Positions 11,700 through 22,398 of a DNA stretch of 64,000 bases are shown here, one piece after another (position 1 is the first letter of the stretch; every line of letters starts with the position of its first letter). This stretch comes from Larix kaempferi (Eukaryota > Streptophyta > Pinopsida > Pinales > Pinaceae). The stretch spans positions 17,872,001 to 17,936,000 of the forward strand of contig BSBM01000123.1 in the NCBI GenBank assembly GCA_027924585.1. Reading direction: 5' to 3'. The notes under the pieces are model-generated. The model saw only the letters and a list, made by a program, of their open reading frames with translations, was not told the origin of the DNA and ran no database searches. The translations under genes and the position numbers were made by a program.

Positions 11700-14000
11700 A
11701 AAGGAAAAATGAAGCACGATAAAAGTTCATATGGGAAGAATAGGTTATGTATCAGCCAAACTAGACAAAGGTCAGAAACAAGGGGGAAATAAGGGAAGTG
11801 AAAAGTAAGTACGGGATAATCATTTTCTAGATATTGATAGTAAGTTCAACTGAATAGAGTTATAGTAGTTGGAGAAATAAGGGCACTCATGCAATGGAAA
11901 GTATGTAATGACTTAAATTAGTAGACGGTGGCCAGGAAGACCATCCTTGAGAGTCCAAAAGAGAACTATAGCAAGGAAGAATTCACTGCAGGTGGTAATT
12001 GGAATAGGAAACATGATGTTTCTTTTGCATGATTTATTTTAAAAAACCTAATCTTTTGGTCAATTAAATTGACTTAAAATCTGTAAGTTTGAATATCTCT
12101 AATAAAAAATTGGAAGTTTATGATAATGTTAAGGTAAGAGTTACTAAGCATTATCATCTCTATATAGCTAGTAGTTATGGTATTAATTATGTTCATACCT
12201 TTGTAATAGTAACATGAAACTAGTATGATTACCATTATAATCTTATCTGTACTTAGTTAATCACGTTTAATGTTGACAAGAATCAATGTGTTTTAGAGCT
12301 TATCCCTTGTATCATCTTCAATATAACAGTAATTGTAATACACAGGTTCGAGTATAGTAATCATAGGAACCAAGCATAATGGTAATACTTCAATATAGCT
12401 AACATGGGCAAAGTGTTATGAATATCACGTCTATTGTACTACTAAGTAAGAGTAATCAAACCTATATCATGCGTATTAACCTATTCCATATCCAACAGTT
12501 GTAATGAGAATCACACTATTGTAATAAGATAAGTAGTATTCCATGTATTAGTAAAATGACTTAAAATCTGTAAGTTTGAATATCTCTAATAAAAAATTGG
12601 AAGTTTATGACAATGTATCTGGGTTAAAGGTACTTGATTACATAAAAATAAATATATTGATTTCCATGTAATAGGAAAGGTGATATTACTTTATATATTA
12701 TATTAAGTAAAAATACATATTAATATTACTTCTTAAAATTTATTATTTTTACAATTATGAATATATATTATTTAAAATTATGAATATATAATATTTATAT
12801 TTATGTTTAAATATAAAATTTTGTATTCCAAAAAATAAATTCACAAAAGATATTAAATTATGTATTTACTATTAATTTTAATTGTAATTATAAAATTTAA
12901 AACAAAATTAAATCTAAAATAATATTAAAAACAATTTAATTACTAACTTTTTTATTAACATTACTTTATCTTAATAGTGAGAAAAATATTCCAAACATAT
13001 TAATTATAATTATAAATACATAATGATTGATTTTTTTCCTTTAATTGAGTGTTTAAATGAAGGTTTATTGAGTATTTAAATGGATGCTTGTAAATATCTT
13101 TATGCTTAAATATAGAACTTTGTTTTCCAAAAATCATAAAAAATAGAGGTTGGTAAAAATATTTATCTTTCAATATAGAACTTTGGCTTCCACAAAATAA
13201 TAAATTCGTAAAAAATATTAAGTTATATTAAATTATATACTTACTATTAATTTATTCTATTGTAATTATAAAACTTAAAACAAAACAAAATTTAAAATAA
13301 TATTAAAAACCATTTAATTATTAGTTATTTTACTTATTAACATTACTTTATCTTAATAGTGAGAAAAATATTTCCAACTTATTATTTATAATAAAATATA
13401 TAAATAAATAATAATCATTTTTTCCCTTTTATAGAGTGTTTAAGTGGAGGCTTAACTTTGTAGTTTATGAAGTTTTTTTCTTTAAAACTTGATTTTTTTG
13501 AATGGGTAACTATTTTTTCTTGTTCTGGGAATTTTTTAAATGTTTTAATTTTGGTAGAGTTGTTATTTGTTTGTAGTTGTTAACCTAATTTTGGAATTAA
13601 AAAAAAAAAACTTGCTTTCTACAAATATCATCATTGTTTTATTGTTTTAAAAAGCCATGAAGAAGATTATTTACTTTAAACTTACATTATTGAATATATG
13701 ATTAACTTTTAATTTCAATATGTTTCAATCTTCCAATAATACGAAGTAATTTACATTAATTTAATCTTGTATTAATATGTAATATTTTGTTTATTGTCTT
13801 AAAAACAATGGGGAAGATTAATTGCTTTAAACTTACATTATTGAATTAATTTACATGATTGAATATATGACGAAGTTTTAATTCCAATATGTTTCAATCT
13901 TAGAAATAATATCGAGTAATCTACATTAGCTTAATCTTATATTAATATGTAATATTTTGTTTTAGGATGTCATGGATTAAGTTTAAGTCCGCATACTTCA
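11700..14000. repeat. AT-rich block with three separate local duplications
   Basis: (1) A word of about 55 bp beginning GACTTAAAATCTGTAAG occurs at 12071 and again at about 12558. (2) Segment 12810-13075 is repeated in diverged form at about 13175-13445, with shared words such as ACATTACTTTATCTTAATAG. (3) Segment 13637-13790 is repeated at 13793-13962, both ending in TATTAATATGTAATATTTTG. No coding capacity is seen. Confidence 0.7.
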
Positions 14001-15773
14001 TTATTATGTTAGCAATATTTTTGTTACAAATTACTCTCATTATTAATCTAGTACTTGTTTTGGATAAAAACATTCTTTTCATGGGCTCTCTTGCAAGCTT
14101 TCGCAATGCCAATTGACATTCCAGTGAAACTATTTGATTAAACTTGGTTGATTATTGCTGAATTTGGGAGTTATGTATGAGTTTGCCAAGATTTGTCAAA
14201 TTTATGTTATTCTGCAAAAACTATTGAGAAATCAAAGAAATGTGCGCATTTTAACTCTTCAGTGTTGTTGATAAACACAACATATTCGATTTTGTCATCT
14301 ATATTGATTGGCATATGTGAGTTTGTGAATGTGAATTTCTTGTTTGTTGTAATGTTTTTGGGTATCACTACCTGAAATTATTTTGTCCATCTTTTCCTTT
14401 AGGTGGGATACATAAATAATATTATCACAATTATATCCAAAAACATTCTCATTCTTGTTATTGTATATCTTGAATCATATTTTCATTCTTGAAAAACTTT
14501 CGTTCCTTCTATGGACATCATTTTGGTTTTGGTTTTGCTCTCTTGTTCATAATGATGGATGACAATAATTTAAAAAATTGATTTTGTGATATTAACATAA
14601 TAGTTTTGTTAGATTGGTACTTTCATATGATTCATTGATTATTAATTGTTTTTCAGGTTCATGCATTAATGAAATTCGATATACATGTTGTAGTGTTAAT
14701 GATTTATATAAGTTGTCGGTTAAGGAAGGCAACTTATTGAATATAAATGAATATATCTGACCGAAGCAACTCAATCTACAAAGAGAGCATCAGAGTGGGA
14801 AAGAGGCAATTAAGAAGGCTATAGAGCGTGTAACTCTATTAAGGGTCTCACCATCGCTTCCTTAGCTCCAGGGAAATGACCTTACTCACGCAGGTCCTTA
14901 CTCATGCAGGTCCCTACTATATCGGATGGCTCACTGGAAATCTATCCTATTATCACTCGTTACTTTAGAAAGGAAACTCAATAGAATAGCTCACTTATCA
15001 CGGGACTTTCCTATTATCACTGAATAACCCCACTATTATCTCAACATCGTTAATTTCTCTATGCTTATTCACATGTTTTATTTTTCTTAGAAAGGAAAAA
15101 GCTAAGCTAGAACATCACACCCTATATCCATATTTTCTTATGTTGGGTTTATCATGTTGGTGTGAATTCCTACGAGACTAGGGATTTAAAAATGATATGC
15201 GTTACTCCTTAGGGAAAATCTCCTTTGATAAAAGTTGTGCCATTTAGTTGATGATTTTATTATCATAAATCATTTCTTAATAACTCTAAGTGGTAGTATA
15301 TCCTTGCCAAAATAATTGTGGAAATGTATAAGATGAGAATAAATTTACTTTGTCATACTCTATGTTCACTTCGTAGATTAGATCACGGTACTTTGGGTGC
15401 CCGTAGCCGCCTTATAAACTAGATCACAATACTTGGGATGCCCGCAACCCCCATTGTTATGATAATATTTGAACCAACTATTTTCAATGTTGAAAACTTG
15501 GGCATAGAAGGCCTAGTCCTAATGAGGCAGTTGTTCGCCATTCTTAATGTACAAAAAGTGAGCATTGTGAGAGGGGAAGCTCATGTCTCTTGCTTTGTTG
15601 TGCTATGTTTTTGAAGTTGCGGGAGCTAGGATTGTGCTCAGGAAGGGGTAGCTTTACGGGTAGACAAGGGCAACCGACTAGAAATTTATTGTTTATTCCA
15701 TGAACATAGATATGCACACCATTAGAACATGTGCCTTGAAATTGAGCGACACTTTTCCAAAGACATATGTTGT
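14001..15773. other. Unassigned intergenic sequence
   Basis: The only open frames are 60 codons long and carry no motif. A short duplicated word, CTTACTCACGCAGGTCC followed by CTTACTCATGCAGGTCC, sits at about 14881-14913. No RNA gene or element boundary was recognised. Confidence 0.45.
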
Positions 15774-15930
15774 GTTCAGTCGGCGAAACTTAAGCACTAG
15801 GCAGAATCTTCCTCGGGGAGAGATCCAGTTAGGTTAGAGCCATTGGATGGGAGATCCAATGGTGTTTCCCTCACAAGCTCTCTCCCTGAGGGAGAGTGTG
15901 TCTAGTGCTTAAGTGTCGTCGCGTTCAGTC
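15774..15930. mobile_element. Foldback MITE, hAT-like, with 8-bp target duplication
   Basis: The 8-bp word GTTCAGTC is present at 15774-15781 and 15923-15930. The 141 bp between them fold on themselves. The left end reads GGCGAAACTTAAGCACTAG and the complement of the right end reads GCGACGACACTTAAGCACTAG. Pairing continues inward through CCTCGGGGAGAGA against TCTCTCCCTGAGGG, then ATTGGAT against ATCCAAT at the centre. An 8-bp duplication is typical of hAT-superfamily insertion. The element has no coding capacity and would need a transposase from elsewhere. Confidence 0.75.
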
Positions 15931-16820
15931 AGATGCCTTATGATATGGTGGATTTGTTAACTCGTTTGTCCGTCCAACTAGGATCTATGTAATAAATAGC
16001 ATGTTAGTTTGTAAAGGATGCTTTCATTAAGAGGCAGTTAATTCAGGGATCGACCTTCCAATTCCATGCTTCAACGTCAATATACTTAAATCACTTGAAT
16101 TGGTTTATCAAAATTGCAATATGCTTGTTATACACAGATCAACAATAATATATAGAGAATATGGCAACGCTAATAAAAAATATCGATATAGAGATGTGTA
16201 TTATATGATTTGTAATACCTTTGTGTAGAACATCTGAGGATTCTCGTTTGCCTTGCTTTTCAACAATCAATTCATATTCATTTAAAATTTCAACTGAATG
16301 TACTTGTTGCATATCCAACAAAGGAGATGAGTTGGAAGTGTGTGGAGTTTACAATTTCAATTTAAAAAACAATACCTTGGCCTTTTATTTTAAGTCGATT
16401 TACTTTATAAAGAGGATTGTCTTTTCCAAAGAAAATATAACTTACTGTTAATAAGGAAAATAGTAAATACAAGCATAACATCTGGGCATGAAACGGCCCA
16501 AAAAAGAGTATATAATAGGACATAACCAACGCCATAACCAATGGCCTTAAACCGCAGTCATCAAAAGGACCACCATCACATATGTGAGAAAACATCCACC
16601 AAAGGATGAATATACATAAAATAAAACAGCCAGACAAATGGCCACCAACCGAGGAACATATCACCAGTTGAAACAAAACAACCCATAAAAGAAGATCAGA
16701 GCAGCAAAACCGGGCCTAGGAACACCCATCGAGAAACCGAAGAACAACCCCCAACACCTTGCATAGGAGAACCAAGAGATCCAATAAGGAGAATTCCACT
16801 GATGAGACCAAAAACCCAAC
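15931..16820. other. Unassigned sequence before the gypsy element
   Basis: Minus-strand frames at 16362-16676 and 16661-16897 are hydrophobic and low in complexity. By eye they resemble 3' untranslated LINE sequence read by chance, not a membrane protein. The second frame runs into the LTR. No domain is recognised. Confidence 0.4.
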
Positions 16821-17072
16821 TGTTGGCACAGGATTCGTCCACATGAAGTGTGGAAGCCGACACCCGCGAAAGGGATAATCCGCAAAAGAAGGACCAATTG
16901 CGGAGAACGAGGAAGCGCAAGATTGGTTAGAATTGGTCATGTGGACTGTTTTGTAACCTCTTAGTAGCATATAAATACGAGTAGGATTGTAAGCCTAAGG
17001 GCATGAGATAATGAGTTGATTCGTCTTTCCATCGATCATTTTGATCTGTTTTGTATCTGTGACATGGTGTAT
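16821..17072 (+). repeat. 5' LTR of the gypsy element (3' end truncated)
   Basis: It aligns by eye with 20587-20848 through TGTTGGCA, GAAGCCGACACCC, GTAGCATATAAATACGAGTA and CATTTTGATCTGTTTTGTAT. The TATAAATA word at about 16970 is a plausible promoter TATA box. After CATGGTGTAT it switches to coding sequence, where a complete LTR would continue to its CA end. Confidence 0.85.
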
Positions 17073-18785
17073 AGAACCAATAGAAGAATCAGAGTGGATC
17101 AGCCCAATGGTGGTCCAGGATAAGAAATTTGGCGAAGTCCAAATATGCGTCGATTTGAGGAAGTTGAATGTTGCCTACCTACACATTCCATTTCTGACAC
17201 CATTCACAAATGAGGTGCTCGAAGGAGTAGGAGGCCAGGGGATATATTCATTTACGGATGGATTTTCAGGATATCACCAGATCAAGATTGCGAAGGAAGA
17301 TAGGCATAAGACTACATTTGTCACGGAGTGGGGATGCTTTCAGTATACAGTGATGCCATTTGGACTGAAGAATGCTCCAGCGATTTTTTCAAGATTAGTG
17401 GTCTCGGCGTTCAAAGATTACATTCATAAATTTCTTTCCGTCTATATGGACGATTGGACAGTATATGGGTTGGTTAAGGATCACATCGTAAACTTAAGGC
17501 TAATGCTGGAATGATGTCGACAACACCAAATTTCATTGAACCTGAAAAAGTGCATCTTCTGTGCTCCGTTTGGAATTTTGTTGGGGCACATTGTTTGCAG
17601 GGAAGGAATGCTGGTAGACCCGATGAAGATTGCAATCATTGTTGACCTCCCACCACCGACGATAGTCAAGCAACTGAGAGCGATGTTGGTACATACAGGC
17701 TACTACAGAAAGTTCATAAGAGGATATGCAACAATCACGGCACCAATGGAAAAGTTGTTGAAGAAAGACGCCTAGTTTGAATGGAACGAAGTGTGTCAGA
17801 AGAGTCTGGACATATTAAAGGAAAAGATGGTCGCAGCACCCATACTCACATTTCCAGATTGGACAAAAGAGTTCCATGTTCACATCGACGCGTCATCAGT
17901 CGCATTAGGAATGATATTGGCCCAACCAGGAACAGGCGACATCGACCACTCGATAGCCTTCGCAAGTAGGAATTTGTCTATTGAGGAGAAGAATTATACA
18001 ACCACGGAAAGGGAAGGGCTGGTGATGGTCTACGCCTTACAGAAATTTCGACACTACCTCTTAGGGGGCCAATTTAAATTTTTCACCGATCATTCCGCAC
18101 TAAAATATATAGTGAACAAGCCTGTGTTGGGGGGGAAGATCTATCGATGATTGTTACTATTCCAGGAGTTTGATTTTGAGATAATCGTAAAGCCGAGATG
18201 ATTGAATGCAGGACCAGATCACCTGTCAAGGATAGAGTCTGGGGAAGAACCAAGTATCATTGACGAAGGGTTGTCGGATGCTCAGTTGTTTAGATTCGGA
18301 ATGGTCGATGACCATTATGAACAAATCATTCAGTTTTTAGTAACAGGGGAGGCACCGACAGGATTCACTACCAATCAGAAGAAGCAGCTAGTTGTCCGAG
18401 GTGCATATTTTCAGTTGATTGCAGGGAAATTGTACAAGATGGGACCAGATGAGATACTTCAACGATACGTCCTTCCCCATGAGAAGGAGAGGATTTTATC
18501 GGAAGCTCACAACGGGGTCGTTGGGGAGCATTACGGAGGACATGCAACTGCTAGGAAGATCGTTCGAGCAGGACTGTGGTGGCCACCCATGCATGGAGAT
18601 GCTGCGGACTATGCCAAGAGTTGCAACGTATGTCAACGAATAGGGAATCCATCATGAAGGGATTAAATTCCACTGGTACCACAGGTGACGCTGCAGGCTT
18701 TCGACAAGTGGGAAGTTTATTTTGTGGGACCCATCAACCCACCCGGAAAGAGAACAGGGTCACGCTACATCATCACTGGACAGAC
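17073..18785 (+). pseudogene. Gypsy pol, first frame: reverse transcriptase, RNase H, integrase zinc finger
   Basis: One frame carries the RT from a point near ESEWISPMVVQ, through the active-site box VYMDDW (about 17445) to the thumb. The RNase H region follows (HVHIDASS, then FTDHSALKYIV at about 18084). Next come a linker and the integrase HHCC finger ([13 protein letters not shown] ... CNVCQR, about 18523-18640). In-frame stops occur at 17512, 17773, 18148, 18199 and 18655. Most sit where Arg (CGA), Gln (CAG) or Trp (TGG) is expected. The first catalytic Asp of integrase appears to be Tyr (EVYFVGP). The frame breaks at about 18785. Confidence 0.85.
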
Positions 18786-19580
18786 TATTTGAGGCGATGG
18801 GCAGAAGCTACACTAGTGAGAGATTGCTCAGCTGCAACTACAGCAAGATTCATTTTCGACAATGTGGTCAGTAGGTTTGGGTGCCCAAAAGTACTGCTGA
18901 GTGACCAAGGAACTCATTTTGTTAACTAGACAATTACAGTGATGATGAAAGAATTCCAGATCCAACATAAGATGAGTACCCCCTACCACCCTCAAGCGAA
19001 TGGGACAGTTGAGGCATTCAATAAGATATTGGAACATGCACTCACCAAGGTGTGCAATGTAAACCATGATGATTGGGATTTGAAAATTCCAGTGATACTT
19101 TGGGCGTATCGCACAACATGCAAATGACTGACCAGCCAGACCCCTTTCAAGCTCGTCTACAGATAGGAAGCAGTCATGCTGATGGAGTATATTGTACCGA
19201 GTTTGCGCATCATAACAGCTACAGGAATAAGCGATGACGAATCATTGGAGGAACATTTGGCACAACTAGTACAGCTCGAGAAAGATTGGCTCATCGCAGG
19301 GTTCCATCAGAAGGTGGAGAAAGACCGACAGAAGGCTTGGCACGACCGCCATGTTAAAAAAAAGCACTTTCAGTGCGGGGATACAGTTCTGTTATATGAC
19401 AGTAAGTTCATTGAGCACCTAGGTAAGTTACAAATGCATTGGTTAGGTCCCTACGTCATAAATTTTGTCACTGACGGAGATGCGATGCAACTACAATGTT
19501 TGGATGGGATATTATTACCTAAGCTGCTCAATGGGAATAGGTTGAAACCCTGTCACCATGATCCTACGCCGAGTAGTTGA
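18776..19580 (+). pseudogene. Gypsy pol, second frame: integrase core and C-terminal domain
   Basis: After the frameshift the integrase continues with [25 protein letters not shown] (second catalytic Asp) and [16 protein letters not shown] (catalytic Glu). The C-terminal part has the GPY-like piece LGPYVINFVTDG. In-frame stops are at 18927 and 19125 and near 19162. Each fits a C-to-T change at a Gln or Arg codon. The frame ends with a stop at 19578. No chromodomain follows. Confidence 0.85.
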
Positions 19581-19611
19581 GAAACAGAACCAGTAAAAAA
19601 AAATCACTAAT

Positions 19612-19764
19612 GACAAAAAGTGGAAGCATGGCCAGCTAGGTCGCTCGTCGATGCTTCGCGGGAGACAAAAAGTGGCAGCATGGCCAGCTGGGTCGCTCGT
19701 CGATGCTTCGCAAGAGACAAAAAGTGGAAGCATGGCCAGCTGGGTCACTCATCGATGCTTCGCA
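19612..19764 (+). repeat. 52-bp tandem repeat, three copies, downstream of gypsy integrase
   Basis: Copies start at 19612, 19664 and 19716. Each begins GACAAAAAGTGG and contains CATGGCCAGCT and CGATGCTTCGC. They differ by a few bases and lie in the noncoding region between pol and the 3' LTR. Confidence 0.9.
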
Positions 19765-20586
19765 CAATTAGCACACGGGAGTCAAATCCGAGCATGATTG
19801 TTGCAGATCAGCTTCACCAGAAGACGACGGAGGAGTATGATGACAGGATCGGATGGTTATGCGAGGATATTTGGCATATGATTTCAACATCAAACATCAA
19901 GGACACGAGGAACACGCATAAATGCAGGCGCAGAAGGCTAGTTGAGCAAGAAAGTATCCATCATTCGGAAGAAATCCATGATGCAAGTTGGTAAGGCAAA
20001 GAGTTGAGTGAGTAATTCCAAGGAAGCTGTGGAAATGATCCATCTCATTTCGCGCAGCGGCACTCCAGGTGCGCTAAGGGCAAGAACGACGAGTGTGCAT
20101 GAACAACCAGTGAAGGAAGCGGCGCAGACAATCGGGAGGAATAGAGACGAGGTCTCACCCGAGATGTCTAAGAGCATGATAGTAGTTAGAAGATCTGTGG
20201 TCCCTGCGACCACCAGAACACCAGGGGCAGAGGCCCGTTGGCTCCAATAGCAGGCAGTCCAAGTTGCGAAACAGATGTGCTAGAGCAATTGGCCTGTTTC
20301 ACATCTTGGAGGCATAGATGAACTTTTCCCTTGTCTGGAACAAGCATGAAGCACACCAGCCGACGCAGAAGAGGAAGATGATCAAGGTTTCCAGAGACTG
20401 GAGGATGAGTTCGAGAAGTACATAACAACGAACCAGATATTGAAGGATGAGTCAAGAAGTACACGACAGCGGGCTCCAGACAAAAAGAATAGCTTTAGAG
20501 GTGAAGCACAGTGAAGGATGAGCACAATACCAGAGATGTCCAACTGAGGTGGCTCGAGGGCAAGCCACAAGTTTTTGTTGGGGGTA

Positions 20587-20853
20587 TGTTGGCATGGGAT
20601 TAGTCCGCATGAAGTGCGGAAGCCGACACCCATGAAAGGGATAATCTGTGAAAGAAGGACCAATCGCGGAGAACGAGGAAGTGAAAGATTAGTTAGAATT
20701 AGTTAGAATTGTTCATGTGGACCGTTTTGTAACCTCTTAGTAGCATATAAATACGAGTAGGATTGTAAGACCAAGGGCATGAGATAATGAGTTGATCCGT
20801 CTTTCCATCGATCATTTTGATCTGTTTTGTATCCGTGACATGGTGTATTGACA
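20587..20853 (+). repeat. 3' LTR of the gypsy element
   Basis: It starts TGTTGGCATGGG after a purine-rich run and ends GTATTGACA, giving TG...CA ends over 267 bp. It contains a duplicated AGTTAGAATT at about 20692-20711 that the 5' LTR lacks. It is the fuller of the two LTRs. Confidence 0.8.
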
Positions 20854-21260
20854 GTTTCTGTGAAATTCATTCTGCAGGTTTTAATGAATGCATGAGGATG
20901 TTCGATTATGGATCTATCTTTGTCTTTGTCTCTGTTCAATTATGATTGCAAATGTTTGCAACATGTTTGATGCTCTATGGGTTTAATGATTACTGTTTAT
21001 GTGAATGAGTAGTCTGAATATGTTGTTGCAAATGTCTGTTATATGTTGAATGTGCGAATGATGAGTTGGTAGTGTAATGCGAAGGATATAATTTCCGGTT
21101 TCTGCAAGGGTAATGTGTGTTTGATGCATGCCCTCAAATCCACTATGGAAACTTGGTTCATGTAGCTCCCTTATCCATCTCGGGTGAGACTTCACTCGCT
21201 TTGCGAGTGTTGCTGGAAAGGGTTAAACCTTTCCGGGTCAGTATGTAAGGGATTTTGGGT
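20854..21260. other. Unassigned spacer with two neighbouring hairpins
   Basis: The spacer lies between the gypsy 3' LTR and the LINE 3' end. At 21193-21209 CACTCGC-TTT-GCGAGTG forms a 7-bp stem. At 21215-21234 GGAAAGG-GTTAAA-CCTTTCC forms another. Either could belong to the LINE 3' untranslated region. No open frame of interest. Confidence 0.55.
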
Positions 21261-21420
21261 TAGTGTTTGTTGGTGACAATGAGAAGTGAACCCTTGTTGA
21301 TAGTTGTTGCATCAACACCAATGGGATTTCGGAAGAAAAAGGAACTAATCACCTGCAAAAAGATAAGTGTTGCAGTATATATAAAAACCATAACTGTGAA
21401 ACAGGAAGAAGAACCAAAAG

Positions 21421-22398
21421 CTAAGACCGGTACAAGACCTCAGAGCCAAAGGAGAAACATTGATCATCATGCCACTCTTCCCACAACATTAAACCCTTTG
21501 GAGAAGTCAAAGCCAATTTTGATAGAGCATCCGCTGAATGATTGCACTCATGGAAAACATGAGTAAAAGAGATACTCTCGAAACTGTTTATAAAATGTCG
21601 CACCTCCTCCAGCCAAAAAGAAAGGACCAACACATTAAGAGAAGAAAGATTCATTGCCCAAGAAATAATGACCTTTGCATTGCCCAATACCAGAATAAAT
21701 GTTACCTCTTTTAACCGAGAAAAGTGGAGCAACATCCATAAGGCTATGATTTCACTATGGGTATTGGACCCACAACCAGTATTCATCCAGACACGGAAAT
21801 GGTGGGAAACAGACAGAAACAAAATCACACCACCACCATTGGTATGAGAGCCGATTTGAGCTACCCCATTGAAAAAGCCACAAGGATAAGATAAAACCGG
21901 TAAGGCAAACTGATGAGGGAGATGGGCCAAAGAGATCCCAACTCCGCCAGCTAGAGGATTAAATTCCTTGTAAGAAACAATTGTACTGCAGCAAATATGT
22001 TCCAGATTTGGTTTAATGTCTTCGAAAATCCGAAGGTTTCGATCCTTCCACACCTCCCAGATCATAAAACAAGGGAGCTCCACCCAGTTCTTTGCACTGG
22101 AAATCCACATACCCGGACTATATTCTAAATACAAGGATCTCCAAACTGCGGTCAATCCAACAGAGCGATTGATTAATTTCCATAAACACAAGACAAACTG
22201 AAAACCAGTAAATAAATGGTCCACCAACTCCTCCTGAAGGCAACACAAAGGACATCTATTAGGACCAGCATCGCTTCTATGACATAGATTGTCCCAGGTC
22301 AGAATCCGATTGCTCAAGGAAATCCAAATAAAACATTGCACTTTTAGCGGGATGGAAAGTTTCCACATAGTCTAGTGCCACCATTGCGCCTAAGTAAG
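21421..22398 (-). pseudogene. LINE zinc-binding end and RNase H domain
   Basis: The frame starts WKLSIPLKVQCFIW, goes through the Cys motif RCPLCCLQEELVDHLF and then a plant-type RNase H. In the RNase H the first catalytic Asp reads Asn (FFNGVAQ). The Glu block is present (NTHSEIIALWMLL). The middle Asp also reads Asn (LGNAKVI). The last Asp is kept (NHSADALSK). Two of the four acidic residues are lost, so the domain should be inactive. The frame itself is long and open for about 315 codons. Confidence 0.85.

Larger units (their letters stand above)
16821..20853 (+). mobile_element. Collapsed Ty3/gypsy LTR retrotransposon
   Basis: Two related LTRs (16821-17072 and 20587-20853) flank a pol-only internal region. 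Both LTRs start TGTTGGCA and share the block with GCATATAAATACGAGTAGG. The right LTR ends TTGACA and is preceded by GGGGGTA, a short polypurine tract. The left LTR stops short and is joined directly to the reverse transcriptase coding region, so its end, the primer site, gag, protease and the start of RT are missing. No convincing target duplication flanks the element. No chromodomain was seen after integrase, so the lineage is left open. Confidence 0.85.

Noticed and set aside
16362-16970. Membrane protein on the minus strand
   Set aside because: Several overlapping hydrophobic frames, none with a conserved pattern, and the longest run into the gypsy LTR. Probably noncoding repeat sequence, perhaps a LINE 3' piece.
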